From Selaginella moellendorffii (Eukaryota; Streptophyta; Lycopodiopsida; Selaginellales; Selaginellaceae), in NCBI RefSeq assembly GCF_000143415.4, contig NW_003314269.1, positions 1,824,118 through 1,888,117 of the forward strand: 64,000 nucleotides of DNA, read 5' to 3'. The notes under the pieces were generated by a model. It saw only the letters and a program-made list of their open reading frames with translations. It was not told the DNA's origin and searched no databases. Of the stretch, positions 32,259-45,329 are shown in pieces (position 1 is the first letter of the stretch; each line of letters begins with the position of its first letter). A program made the translations under genes and the position numbers.

Positions 32259-34324
32259 TTTGGTATTAGAGGATGAGTCTCGGCAAGTACTATCCAATAA
32301 GATTGGGCAACTAGTCTCATTACATATACAGAGATGAAAACGATGATTTGAGTGAGTATACATTTGGGTGCAAAGGCTTCGCAATCATTCCTTGGGTAAG
32401 GATTTTGTTACCTTTTTGTACCATATTGTGTGAGCTTGTGCTTGGGCTTATAAGATGGACTGAGATGTTCTGTTTGCACAAGTTTGCGCTTGGGCTTGTG
32501 AGTGAGGCACATTAGCATGAGTTTGCGATTGGGCTTGGGAGTGAGGCATATTAGCAACTCAAGGTTACACTTTGAGTTGGCAAAATTAATATTAGCCTAT
32601 TGGTGGTTCCATGAGTTGTTCCATGTACCATTAGTGAAAGTAAACCTTCCTTAGGTTTGCTATGAGTGGCAAATAAGCTAATCCATAGCTGTTTCACACA
32701 ACACTAGTGGATCCTTCCTAGGTATGATTATGAGTGAATCAATCAAGATTATAGGGATTAGCTATTGGTTCAAGTAGTCATTGCCGTGCTCTTTCATAAA
32801 CTTTTCTTGGATTGGACTGAAGGTAGTGCGAACATAAGCTTAAGGTTAAATCAAAGTTAAGACCAAAAAGAGAGTCGTCAAGGACGAAAGATTAAACACG
32901 TAAATCATTTTCTCTTCTTGGAGATATGATTTGCAACGAAGTGTGACTCATTACTCGTATTTACGTTATATAATCAAAAGTTCCTACCTTGATGCATATT
33001 AATTATGGTGGTTTTACAAATGGTGAGTTGTGGGATGGATAACGGTGGAGTGCTAAACCATTTTGTTTAGGCTTGTTATTGAAGGCTTGGGGTTGCAATA
33101 CTCAATTCTTTTCCAGGAAACCCTACTATTGCTCCTTGAGTAGCTTGGTGTTAGATTAATTTTGAGTTTGGTCAAAAAGAGAGTGGCATGAACTTATCTG
33201 TGTTATGAACAAAAGTTAGTGGTATTGAGTGTTATAAGTTTCTATCAGTGGGGTGTGGCATTTATGTTATTTTGTCAAATCGATTTAATACTTGATACTT
33301 ATATAAACCTTTATAGTAATGACATGGGTGTTGCTTGTAGTGCTGCTTAATTAATGATCAAATCTTTGTGATCTTTATATCATATCCATGTGATAATGAA
33401 CAATGTGTTTACAAAGTTTTTTGGGTAAATGATGATCAACCCTAAAATGGTTGATGGTGAAATTAGTCTACTTATAGGTAGTAGCATTGAAGTAGCTTTG
33501 ATTTAATTCTTGATGACAATCCATTATGTTAAGCTTAAGTTAGTAGCTTATTTCTTGGGGAGTTTGCCCATTTAGATGTTGGAAGAAGGCATTCATTTGC
33601 TATAACTTGTTAATTGATCAATTAGCACTTGGAGTAGATTATTGGAGAAGGTGTGTAGTTAAGGCATTGACAATGTTAACACTTGTGTTAATAGAAGTGG
33701 CATTGTTATTTTAAGTGATAAGGAATTTTCCTTAGACCTTGAGGACCTTGAGGACTTTTTTGAGCAAAATTTTTAGTGTTTTGGCTTCACATTAAATTTT
33801 GAAGGTGATTAAAAAAGAGTGTTAGTGCAATATGGATATCTAAAGATATGGTCTTCGTGATTAAGCCTTGGATGTTCATTTTAGATTTTGCAAATGTCAG
33901 TGTTGGATGTAAAAAATATAGGCATGATGTTCAAGGATTAAATATAGTATGGGTCATGAGAATTAGTGTTGAGGTGAACCTATGGGAAGTTGTTAGTAGG
34001 AGGAAGTTGATTGAATCTTGAAAGTTTGTAATCTTAGACTGAGAGTCATTCTTTCTCTAAGATGGAAAAATTTCCACAATTTTTCTTAGACTTCTTCAAT
34101 GGCTAATCTATTAATCACTTTGCTCAAAAACCATTCTGTTTTCATAAGTTAGTACAAATTAGTGAAGGGGTTAGAGTTGATTTTGGTTAATTTAGCCTTA
34201 GTAGGTAGTTTGTATGATGTGCTCGAAAGGGATGTTGACTTTCAGGGGTAAGGCAATTGAATTGAATAGAGTCTGGAGTTGGTGTAGAAAAGTGGATACT
34301 ACACTTTTCTAAAAAGGTGACCCT
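32259..34324 (+). mobile_element. B1 internal region, part 1 (non-coding)
   Basis: No ORF above 60 codons. It is collinear with 37009-39037 of B2 (for example GATGAGTCTCGGCAAGTACT, GTAAACCTTCCTTAGGTTTGC). It ends at the target site ACCCT of the Gypsy-A insertion. Confidence 0.85.
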
Positions 34325-34684
34325 TGTCAAGAATCCCCCAATTCTTGCCACATTCCTGACTTTCGTCGGATTCCTGACCCATAGATCATATTCCTAACTC
34401 TCGAGACACTTCCCTATTCCTGACTCTTTGATTTCCTATACGATTTGTGATTCTCGAACCACATTCCTATGATGATGTGGCACCTCCTCGACCTCAATTA
34501 TATTTAGGCCGTCCTCAATCCAAGAGTGGTTGAGCTTCATCAACTTATAGTATATATAGGTTAGCCTTGTTCAATTTCTCCACAATCTGAATCAATGCCA
34601 ATTTAAGGCTTTTTCTTCATCTCCACTAGTTTTTCTCTTTGTCTTTTGCATTTTCTAGTCCTGATCTTGTTGGGAGTCTTGATA
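34325..34684 (+). mobile_element. Gypsy-A 5' LTR
   Basis: TGTCAAGAATCCCCC to GTCTTGATA (terminal CA mutated to TA). It contains TATAGTATATATAGG, a plausible TATA region, near 34549. The sequence just inside, GTTTGGTTCAGATTG, would be the primer site but is not the Met-tRNA type. Confidence 0.9.
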
Positions 34685-34774
34685 GTTTGGTTCAGATTGT
34701 GTTTTTCTCTTTTGCTTTAGCTCATTTGATTGTTTATTTACCTTTGTCTTTTTCCCCCTTTCTTTCTTCTTTGC

Positions 34775-35860
34775 CAATGGAGTCTCCAAGCCATCCTAAT
34801 TCCTTTGCCGAAGTCCTTGCAAAAATCCAATATGAGAATACCGAGCTGAAGGTGGCCTTTCTTCACATGCAATAGGAGCTTGCTTCAATTTTGGCTCAAG
34901 GATCAAGCAAAGTTCCTGAACCAAAAGTGAGTTTCCCGGCAAAGTTCTCAGGCAAGCGTTCGGAGCTTCATGGATTCTTAAACCAAATGGAGCTAATCTT
35001 TGCACTTCAATATCGGCAATACCCCACTCCCAAGTCTTAAATCGGTGCGATCAGGACGTTGCTCGAAGGTGCAGTTTTGTCATGGTTTTCTCCTCTCCTG
35101 GAGAAGAGCATGAAAGGGGTCATGGTTCCGGAGCTGATGGATCTTCAATTGTTCAAAGACAAGCTCGAAGCATGTTTTGGAGAGATGGATTGGGTTCGGG
35201 CTGCCACTACAAAAATGAGATGTCTCTCTTAGGGGTCTCATCTTGCCTCAATCTATGCTGCAAAGTTCCAACTCCTTGCCTTGGACACTCAGTGGGATGA
35301 GCGAGCCTTGATTGATCAATTTCGTTTCGATCTCAACAATGGTGTCAAGGATTTGTTGCTCACCATGGAGGATCCCACGGACCTGTCGGACGCCATCAAC
35401 AAAACTGTTTGATGTGACAATCATCTCTTTGAACATCGTCAGGAAAGTCGCCGCACCGCCGTTTTCCCATCTCAGACTTAGGAATCCCATCTTGAGTCTT
35501 CAAGGCATACTCCTGAACCTACTGCTCTAGTCCCAATGGATATTTCTAATACTCTCTGATTCATTAGAGAGAAGCTGAGTCCTGCTAAGAAGCAATGTCA
35601 AGTATCTTAGAATCTTTACCTCTACTGTGTTGATCCTAATCACAAAGCAGTTGTGTGTCCCAAGAAGCCTCCCCGACTGCTCGAGTTCACCTAGCCTCAA
35701 GGTCCACCTCTGTTGCAATCAGGAAATGACCCTGTCCAAACAGAGTAGGAGCTGTCTATTTGGACTCCCCGAATAAAAATCACTTTTCTTTTTATCAAGC
35801 TCCTCACCACCTTTCATCAAAGCCACCACCAATTCTTGCAACTTCCACATCCTATGTCTC
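34775..35860 (+). pseudogene. Gypsy-A gag relic
   Basis: MESPSHPNSFAEVLAKIQYE opens the frame; the gag core reads VSFPAKFSGKRSELHGFLNQ, IRTLLEGAVLSWFSPLLEKS and DERALIDQFRFDLNNGVKDL. A CCHC knuckle follows with its first Cys replaced by Tyr (NLYLYCVDPNHKAVVCPKKP). At least eight stops interrupt it. The remaining linker runs to the B2 insertion at 35860. Confidence 0.8.
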
Positions 35861-38800
35861 TATCGCGCATGTGACTTCGGGTATCGAAAGTTACCTGTCG
35901 ACTAGTCCTTACGGACACTCTTACCTTACTGCCACGATGGCAGGAGGTCGGTATTGCTGGTTCCTTTTATTAGCCCCTCTTGTTCAAGTGTTAGTTTACT
36001 GGGCTTAGCACCTGTACTTAGCCAGATGGACATAAGGTAAGAACTCCTATGTGTTTCTAGCTGAGCATACTTGGCCTGGCTCTTAGTTCTCTTTTGCTCT
36101 GTCTTGCACTGGCTTGACAAGAACCCTCGCGTATTGAGATTGGTCCCTCAATATCACCGGATGATAGCTTACCGTGTCTGCCAAACACCCTCGCTATCAT
36201 GCCCTTTGTGTTGGTCTCATTTCGGTCCCAAATGCTATTTATGGAAAGTGTTCAGATTTGCTCATTTGGCATATCTACAGAATGTAGAGATTGTCCTGAA
36301 CACAATGGTGTTCGTCTCGTGTCCAAATTCGCAATCTAGGGACATTCCATATTTAGTAAGTTTCGAGCTTGTCCCAGAGACTAACTCCTGATACTAAGGG
36401 AGGCTTGGGGTGAAAGCCCAAAGCGTGTGTTCCTCAAGGGGGGGGGGGGGGGGGGGGGGGGGGGCTGTGGGGGGTTCCAAATGTATAGTAGGGATAGTGG
36501 GTAGGTCGGGCATGGCCGACCAACCTCAAACATAGTCTAGCTCCCACTTGCGTGCCTGTCCTTGTTCTGCGTCCGGCTTAGATCTAAGCCCAAGTTCCAT
36601 TCTATGTTAGTTGGTGGAATACCCATATCCTCACGTTAGGCCACCGGTATGCCGAAATAGCGCCAGACTTCGTTTGGCTCCGTTTTGCGTGCTGGTTTTA
36701 GCATTGGGATGCTGGTTGCTCCAAAACTGTTCCAAGTCGCTCCGGGCTCCTGTCCCTTCGCTCCTTGGGCTTTATGCTTGGGAGTTGCTCCGTGGTTCGG
36801 TTCCGTCACTCCTCAGCTCCATGCTTGGGAGTTTGGCACCGTTCCTTCGTTCAGTGGCCCAAGGCCTTGAACCTCGGGTTCCTATGGACACGTGGCATGT
36901 GACACGTGGCATCTGTCACGTGGCACAAAGAGGGTTTAGGTTCCGCTTCATGGTGTTATCCTATGGTAAATCACCATAGGATAAAGGGTCAAAACCACGT
37001 GCGCTACATTAGGTATCAGAGGATGAGTCTCGGCGAGTACTATCTAATGAGATTGGGCAACTAGTCTCGTTGCATACGCAGAGATGAAAACGATGGTCCG
37101 AGTGGGTACACGTTTGGTGCAAAGGGTTCACATTCGTTCCTTGGGTATGGTTTTGGTTACCTTTTGTACCTAATAATGTGAGCTTGCTCTTGGTCTCATA
37201 GGATGAATTTGAGATGCTCCGTTAGCACGAGTTTACACTTGGACTCGTGAGTGAGGTGCATTAGCAACTCGAGGATATGCTTTGAGTTGGCAGGATTAAT
37301 GTTAGCCTATCGGTGGTTCCATAAGTTGTTCCATGTACCGTGGGTGAAAGTAAACCTTCCTTGAGTTTGCTATGGGTGGCAAATAGGCTGGTCCATAGCT
37401 ATTTAGCATGGCACTAGTGGATCCTTCCTAGGCATGATTACAAGTGAGTAAACCAAGACTGTAGAGATTAGTCTATTGGTTCAAGTAGTCATTGTTGTGC
37501 TCTCTCATAAACTTTTCTTGGATTGGACTGAAAGCAATGCAAATGCAAACTTGAGATTTAGTCAAAGATGAGACCGAAAAGAGAGTTGTCAGGAACGAAG
37601 GATCAAACACGTAAATCATTTTCTCTTGGAGAGATGATTTGTAACGAGGTGTTAATTCATTGCTTGTGTTCACATTATGCAATCAAGAGTCCTTACCTTG
37701 ATGCATGTTGGAAATGATCATCTTACAAGTGGTGAGTCATGGGATGGATAGCGGTGAAACGTTATACCATTTTGTCTAGGCTTGCTATAAAAGATTGGGG
37801 TTACAATGCTCAATGCTTTTCTGGGAACCTTGCTATTGCTCTTTGAATAGCTTGGTGTTGGATTAGTTTTGAGTTTGGTCGGAAAGAGAGTGGCATGTGC
37901 TTATCCATGTTGTGAACAAAAGTTAGTGGTGTTAGGTGTTGTAAATCTCTATCGGTGGAGTGTGGCATTTATGTTGCATTTTGTCGAGTTGAGTTGGCAC
38001 TTGATATTCATGTAAACCTTTGAAGTAATGACATTGGCATTGCTCGTGGTATTGCTCAATTGATGATCAAGTCATTGTAATACTTATATCATATCCATGT
38101 GATAGTGAGCAATGTGTTTACGAAGTTGCTAGGTTAAATGATGATCAACCCCAAAGTGGTTGATGGAGAAGCTAGTCTACTTACATGTAGTAACATTGAA
38201 GTAGCTTTGACTAGATTCTTGATGGTGGTCCATTATGTTAAGCTTAAGTTGGTTCCTTGTTTCCTTAAGGGTTTGCCCATAACGTGTTAGAAAGGGTTAT
38301 AGCATTCACTTGCTATAATTTGTTAGTTTATCCATTAATACTTGGAGTAGATTGTTGGATAGAGAAGGTGTGAGGTTGAGGTATTGATATTGTTAGCACT
38401 TGTGTTAGTGGAAGTGGCATTGTTGTTCGAGTGATGAGGAATTTTCCTAAAAGCTTGATTTTCCATGTCATTTTTCTTGTTAGTGTTTTGGCTTCACATT
38501 GGATCTTGAAGGTGATTGAAGAAGAGTGTTAGTGCAATGTGGATATCCGAAGATGTGGTCTTCATGATCAAGCCTTGGATGTTCATTTTGCATTTGCGGA
38601 TGTCAGTGTTAAATGTCGAAAGTATAGGCAAATAAAGATGTTCAAGGCTTAAGCATACTATGGGTCATGAGAATTTGTGTTGAGGTGAACCTATGTGAAG
38701 TTGTTAGTAGGAGGAAGTTGGTTTAGTCTTGAAAGTTTGTATTCCTAGACGGAGAGTCATTCTTTTTCTAAGATGGAAAGTTTTCCACAAATTTTTCTTA

Positions 38801-41800
38801 GACTTTTCCAATAGCTGATCTATTAGTCATTTTGTTCGAAAACCATTCCGTTTTCGAAACCCAATACAAACTAGTGAAGGGGTTGGAGTTGACTTCGGTT
38901 AGCTTAAACCTTAGTATGTAGTTTGTATGATGCAGCCCGAAAGGGATGCTAACTTTTGAGGCTAAGGCAATTGAGTTAGATAGAGTCTGGAATTAGTGTA
39001 AAAAAGTGGCTATTGCATTTTTCTAGAAAGGTGACCCTTGTGCCTTTCTTTTGTAACGTTATGCTTGGTGGCAAGTTGCATTTTGCATTTCGTTAGACTC
39101 TATGAGAGTAGTGAGCTCTCACTGATCTTGACTTAGTCTTGGTGGCCCTGCGCCTTGGCTGAGGATGGTGATGTTCAATTTAATTGTTTGAGTTTTAGAT
39201 GTTGGTACCCATACTATAGCTTTGTCTATGAGGAGGTTGTGTACCGATATGAGTCCATCTCATGATCTTCACTTTAGCTTCGACTAAGTGTTGGTCATGT
39301 ATAGCTAGCCTCTTCAAAGGCATGCTCAAAGCTATTGACTAGATGTATTGATGAGTTTATCACGGTTGAGTTGGATTTGAGTGGTCATTTAGTTCGTGCT
39401 TGTCTATGAACCTTTATCTCGTACTTGAGGTATCACGTTCATGTTGGACAAGTGTATGACTAAATGACGTGAGTTTAGTGTTTTGATCTCGTGAAAGTAA
39501 GTTGAAAAAGTGATAGTTAGTTGCTTTGCGACTAATGATTGCTTATAGACTTCATCGAGGACTGTTTAACACTTGCTTCACTCAATGAAGATTTAGCAGT
39601 GATGGGTTTACTTTACTAGATGGTGTTGCGGAGGATCGTGTTGTTAAACTTACATGGGTTTTCCATGTTGGCATGTCAACTCTACCTCTGTCGATGTCAT
39701 TTGGTTGCATTTAGCCCATGGTGTTGGATTTCATTGAGTCTTGGATGTGGTGATTCACTCCTTGAGGAAGTGTTATCTGTATCTAAGTAATGTTGAAGGA
39801 TTGGTCTCGGATACTAACTAAAGTATCTTCGACTTTGGTTAGCTTGGTTGCTAGAGAGCTTTGAGTGGTGATACACTTGTGCTTTCTTCTAACTTTGTTC
39901 TAGTGTTGATGGCATTGAGGTGATACCTTGTCGTTGACATTGTTGATGTTGAGATTTTAGTGAAATGAAATGTCTCTCCACAAGATTGATGTCGAGTTTC
40001 ATTAGTTTTGATAAAGATAGTGTTGATGATTTGGCTATAACTTTGTGTTATTAGCATTCATGCATTTGCTAGTTAGCAACTGTGTTGACGTTCAAATGAA
40101 CTAAGTGGCAAGTTTGAGTTAGTTGTGTTCTAAACGAGATTATTTAGTAGGGGTTGAGCTTTGAGCTTTTCCTTGAAAAGTGGTTTAGTCATGGACTATG
40201 CTAACTTTACAAGTGGAAGAGTTAGTGATTGATATTGGAATATTTGAATTCTTATGGGATTTTAGTTGAAATATATCGATCATTGATGATTCTTCTTGTG
40301 CTTGTTATGAAGTGAGTTACGTCTTGCTATAGATGGATTCATGAGGGATTATTTGGTGATCATTTGTTGAGCATAGCTTCATTATGCTTAGCTTTTGGAT
40401 TGATGCAGATATGCTCTTCATTAGCTTTGGCATTATAAAGTTTAGCTTATGGAAGTGTTGAAGAGGATATTGAAGGTTGTACCATAAATTTTTTTTAGCA
40501 TTGACATTAGTTCATGCAAGACTTGTGATCATTATTAGGCAAGACTTGGCTATAAGCTTCTTCAAGCTTTTGGTTCCTTGAGTTTTCATGCTTGTGGACA
40601 ATTGGTTAGAAGTTGTTGGGGAAGGCATTTTAGCTCATTAGCTTCGCTATTGAAGTTAGTATTTGCATCTGGCAATCATTGGTAATGATTAACTGTCATC
40701 TAGGATAGTTGATTATCCTTGTCAAAGATGTTACTTGATTATTGTTGATATAGACTGAGTTGCTGTTCTTCGGGATGGTAGATTCTTTCTTTAACGATGA
40801 TTTTGCATCTCTTTCTTGATGGGATGATTGATGTTCTTTCATGATGGTTAGTTGTTCTCTTTGATGGCTTTTGGCTTTTCGCAATACCACATGTTCTTTG
40901 TGGTTTGCTCTGGATTGGTCTCTTGGGTTTGAGACATCACTAGGATGTTGCTGACACTTGCTTGAGCAACTCTCGTTCCTTGGTATTATTGACCGGGGTC
41001 TATAAAAGTTAGCTAGTGCAATAGTTGACATGAACGAGTGTTTGTTGGCCATGTAACATTCATTCTATTCTGTTGATTGTTGCTCGAGTTAGCTCTGATA
41101 GATTGGAATATTATTTCCTTTAGGTGATGCATTCACGGGCATCTTGCTTGCCAGTCAATGATACTTTGTGTTCTTTGAGTTATTTTTTGTAAGTTGTTTA
41201 GCATACTATCTGCCATCTTCAGTAGTTAAGTTTTGTCGTTGAGTTTTCTCAATGATACGCTTGCTATTGAGTTTTGTTGGATGGTGAATCTTATGTTTAC
41301 CAATTATGATGATCTTGGTGGTTCCTATATACTATAATCTTGGTTTATCGGATGATAACTTGTTTAGAATACTTTTGTGTTCTACTCTAAGATATAATCA
41401 CTGATAATTAAGCTTCTAAGATATCATTGTCTCTGACTTTGATATTGTCCATCTATTGATCTTTGAGTTTGGGCCAGTATAGGCAGACTGGTTTCGGCAC
41501 TTCATGTGCATGTTGAAATCTCTAGTCATGGGGTAGCTACTGTCGACTAGTCACATAACCCGCCTCTCTGTTGATGTTCCTTATTTCGTTGAAAGGGCGT
41601 GACCGTGTAAACAACTCTAACTGCCTGTTTACAGTAGTCTATCTAAACCTTACCGACGGGTTTGGTTTCTTTGCTTAGGAGGGTTGGGGCCTCTGGCTTC
41701 TCTCTCTATATCCCTGCGGGCAGGGGTGTATCACACTTTTGTAAGCTGGGTGACTCCCAGAGTAGCAAGGGTGGCTAACTCTGTTGGTCATTTCCTTGTC

Positions 41801-43133
41801 GGCGACGGCCGGAAGGTGTCTGAGCTGGTAGCGCATCTGCATTAGACAAAGAGGTTGCCTCCTAACTCATTTAAGTTGGTGCATTTCTCACATAGTGTGA
41901 GTACTGTGAACTTTTTCTGGAGTTGTTTCCTTGGCGGTATTCTAGACTCGAGTATATATCGACGAGGACGTCGATCTTCCCTAGGGGGGGAGAGTGTCGC
42001 GCATGTGACTTCGGGTATCGAAAGTTACCTGTCGACTAGTCCTTACAGACACTCTTACCTTACTGCCACGATGGCAGGAGGTCGGTATTACTGGTTCCTT
42101 TTATTAGCCCCTCTTGTTCAAGTGTTAGTTTACTAGGCTTAGCACCTGTACTTAGCCAGATGGACATAAGGTAAGAACTCCTATGTGTTTCTAGCTGAGC
42201 ATACTTGGCCTGGCTCTTAGTTCTCTTTTGCTCTATCTTGCATTGGCTTGACAAGAACCCTCGCGTATTGAGATTGGTCCTTCAATATCGCCGGATGATA
42301 GCTTACCGTGTCTGCCAAACACCTTCGCTATCATGCCCTTTGTGTTGGTCTCATTTCGGTCCCAAATGCTATTTATGGAAAGTGTCCAGATTTGCTCATT
42401 TGGCATATCTACGGAATGTAGAGATTGTCCTGAACACAATGGTGTTCGTCTCGTGTCCAAATTCACAATCTAGTGACATTCCATATTTAATAAGTTTTGA
42501 ACTTGTCCCAGAGACTAACTCCTGATACTAAGGGAAGCTTGGGGTGAAAGCCCAAAGCGTGTGTTCCTCAAGGGGGGGGGGGGGGGGGGCTGTGGGGGGT
42601 TCCAAATGGATAGTAGGGATAGTGGGTACGTTGGGCATGGCCGACCAACCTCAGTCATAATCTAGCTCCCGCTTGCGTGCCTGTCCTTGTTCTGCGTCCG
42701 GCTTGGGTCTAAGCCCAAGTTCCATTCCATGCTAGTTGGTGGAGTACCCATATCCTCACGTTAGGCCACCGGTATGCTGAAATAGTGCCAGACTTCGTTT
42801 GGCTCCGTTTTGCGTGCTGGTTCTAGCATTGGGATGCTGGTTGCTCCAAGACTGTTCCAAGTCGCTCCAGGCTTCTGTCCCTTCGCTCCTTGGGCTTCAT
42901 GCTCGGGAGTTGCTCCGTGGTTCTGTTCCATCACTCCTCGGCTCCATGCTTGGGAGTTTGGCACCGTTCCTTCGTTTAGTGGCCCAAGGCCTTGAACCTC
43001 GGGTTCCTATGGACACGTGGCATGTGACACGTGGCATCTGTCACATGGCACAAAGAGGGTTTAGGTTCCGCTTCATGGTGTTATCCTATGGTAAATCACC
43101 ATAGGATAAAGGGTCAAAACCACGTGCGCTACA
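35861..43133 (+). mobile_element. B2: complete non-coding LTR element (LARD-like) inside Gypsy-A
   Basis: LTRs 35861-37008 (1148 bases) and 41995-43133 (1139 bases) differ mainly by the length of a G-tract and scattered substitutions. They are flanked by identical GTCTC (35856-35860 and 43134-43138). A Met-tRNA-like primer site TTAGGTATCAGAG (37009-37021) follows the 5' LTR, and a purine tract CCTAGGGGGGGGAGAG (ends 41994) precedes the 3' LTR. The 4986-base internal region has no ORF above about 120 codons and none with a retroelement domain. It must be moved by proteins of another element. Confidence 0.95.
36438..36464 (+). repeat. 27-base G homopolymer in B2 5' LTR
   Basis: An uninterrupted run of 27 G. 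The same LTR position has 18 G at 42572-42589, 17 G at 59947-59963, interrupted G-runs at about 31688-31729 and only a short C-run in the inverted B3 LTR near 29737. Confidence 0.95.
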
Positions 43134-43138
43134 GTCTC

Positions 43139-43430
43139 ATTTCTTTCACCGGACAATCAGGACTTAAGGCTATTGGACTTGGGTGCAACTTCTTGCTTCA
43201 TGAACATAGACTTTGCTGCCCGACATCACGTTCCTCTTTCTCCTACCATACGGGATCTAAGGGTTGAAGCCATCGGTGGGCATTTTGTGTCTCCATCTTC
43301 TAGACTTAGGGAAACATTGCCCTTTCAAGTACACATCAGGTCCACCATCACCGATATCACCTTCAACATCATCAATAGCAAATCCTCCTCTGTGGTGCTC
43401 GGCCTTCCCTAGTTCCAACTACACTAGCCT
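43139..43430 (+). pseudogene. Gypsy-A retropepsin relic
   Basis: Right of B2 the coding sequence resumes: LLDLGATSCFMNIDFAARH, then IRDLRVEAIGGHFVS and SSSVVLGLPWFQ-like sequence. The catalytic D-S/T-G reads DLG, so the protease is dead. Confidence 0.75.
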
Positions 43431-43849
43431 TAAATCTGTTGGAAGGAATTACAGCTTGTTTCTCCCACATCACCATCTCCCATGTCTTCCTCTGCTGTTC
43501 ATCGAGTCCGAATCAGGAAAAGTTCCCTAAACTCAAATCAGGCTTCTAGTCCTGACTCTACAAAGTTTTCACCCTCTTTGTTCATTATCCTTTAATCTTA
43601 TTTTCCCTCTCTTCCATTTTACACTAGACAATATCCTTGTCCCATCATTCCATTCAGTCATACGCCTCCTCTTATATCCACAATCACTATAAAAGAACTC
43701 CATGAAGAACTTGTTTTCCTTTTTGCTTTGCATGTTTCTCTTGTTAGTCTTTCTAAGAAGTATTATGATTTTGGGGATGTGTTTGACAAGAAAAAAGCTA
43801 GTGTACTACTTGTTCATCAACCTTACGACTGTCCCATTGATTTACAGGA

Positions 43850-45110
43850 CGGAGCGTCACCTCTATGAAGGCCTATCTATGGGTTATCCCCATCCGAACT
43901 TAAAGCTGTCAAAGAGTACATGGACGAGAACCTTGCATTGGGGTACATTCAACATTTGCAGTCCCCAACTGGAGTGCCTATCTTCTTTGTCAAGAAGAAG
44001 GATGGGAGTTTGCAGCTAGTTATCAACTATCAAGGTATGAACAAGGTGACTGTTTAGAACCATTATCCGCTGCCCCTGATCTCAGACCTGTTGGAATGCC
44101 TTGGCAGTGCCCGCTTCTTCACCAAAATTGACCTCCGTGGAGCATACAACCTAATCTAAATCCAGCCTGGTGATGAATGGAAGATTGCATTCTAAACCCA
44201 CTATGGCCACTTTGAGTACACTGTCATGGCATTTGGCTTAACAAATGCTCCAGTAGTATTCCAACACATGGCAAATGACGTCTTTCGGGAGTTTCTTGAT
44301 CAAATGGTGATCATTTACCTCAATGACATCCTCATCTACTCAAAAACTCAGGAGGAACACGATGAGCATGTGCGCACGGTGCTGGTGAAGCTGCGGGAAC
44401 ACGGCCTATACGCAAAGCTTGAGAAATGTTCCTTCGATTAGGAGTCTGTGGAGTTCCTTGGGTACATTGTCACTCCTGAGGGCATTATGATGGATCCTGC
44501 CAAAGTCAAGACTATTCTTGAATGGGAGCCTCCACAATCAATGTCGGATGTTCAGGTTTTCCTTGGCTTCGCCAACTTTTACCACAAATTCATTGATCAC
44601 TACTTTGACATTGTCCTTCCTCTCATGCATCTCACTCACAAGGATGTTTCCTTCTCTTGGTCTACTGCTACCCAACAGGACTTTGACACACTCAAGGCAA
44701 CCTTCAATTTTGCTCCCGTCTTGATCCATGCTGATCCCTCATAACCTTTCTTCATTGAGGTGGATGCCTCTGATTTTGCCATTGGTGTTGTGCTGTCTCA
44801 ACTTGGAGCAGATCAGGAATTTCATCCGGTCGCTTTCCATTCTCGGAAATTCTAACCTATGGAGATCAATTACAAAATCCACAACAAGGAGCTCCTTGCC
44901 ATTGTGGATTCCTTTGGAGAGTGGCGTCATTTCTTGGAGGGGGTGAGCCATCAAACAACGGTCTAGATGGATCACAAAAATCTCAAGTACTTTGCCACTT
45001 CCTGAGTTTTGAGCCATCGTCAGGCAAGGTGGGCACAATTCCTAAGTTTGACTTTGTTATCAAGTACAAACCTGGAAAGCTTCAGGGCCTTCTTGATGCT
45101 CTTTCAAGGT
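43850..45110 (+). pseudogene. Gypsy-A reverse transcriptase and RNase H relic
   Basis: Typical RT blocks: [53 protein letters not shown] and [16 protein letters not shown]. The catalytic YxDD box reads [11 protein letters not shown], with the first Asp changed to Asn. The connection domain (VEFLGYIVTPEGIMMDPAKV) and RNase H start ([37 protein letters not shown]) follow. Stops are frequent (43,40x region, 44055, 44157, 44193, 44440, 44742, 44856). Confidence 0.85.
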
Positions 45111-45329
45111 GCTCCTATCTCAGTCTTAGGCTTAGTAATCCTGCCTTCAATCAACAGCATCAGATTATCCTCGGTCCTGATTGGCTTCAAGTTATGGCAA
45201 TTTCCCTAGCCCCTCGGGACTCCTCCTTGATGGACACGATCAGAAATGATCTTCAATCTGACGACCTCGCTAGTAACATTTTCTCCCATCTTCAGGTTGG
45301 ACACTCAGTGACTCTCGACTGCCGGCGAT

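Noticed and set aside
36071-36979. ORFs of 106 and 122 codons in the B2 LTR, also present in the 3' LTR
   Set aside because: They recur only because the LTR is duplicated; the older LTR copies at 31172 and 59386 have them broken, so there is no sign of protein conservation.
41815-41870. tRNA-like stretch (TCTGAGCTGGTAGCGCATCTGC) in B2
   Set aside because: It has an A-box-like segment, but I could not find a T-arm or an acceptor stem that pairs, and the same place in B1 is mutated.
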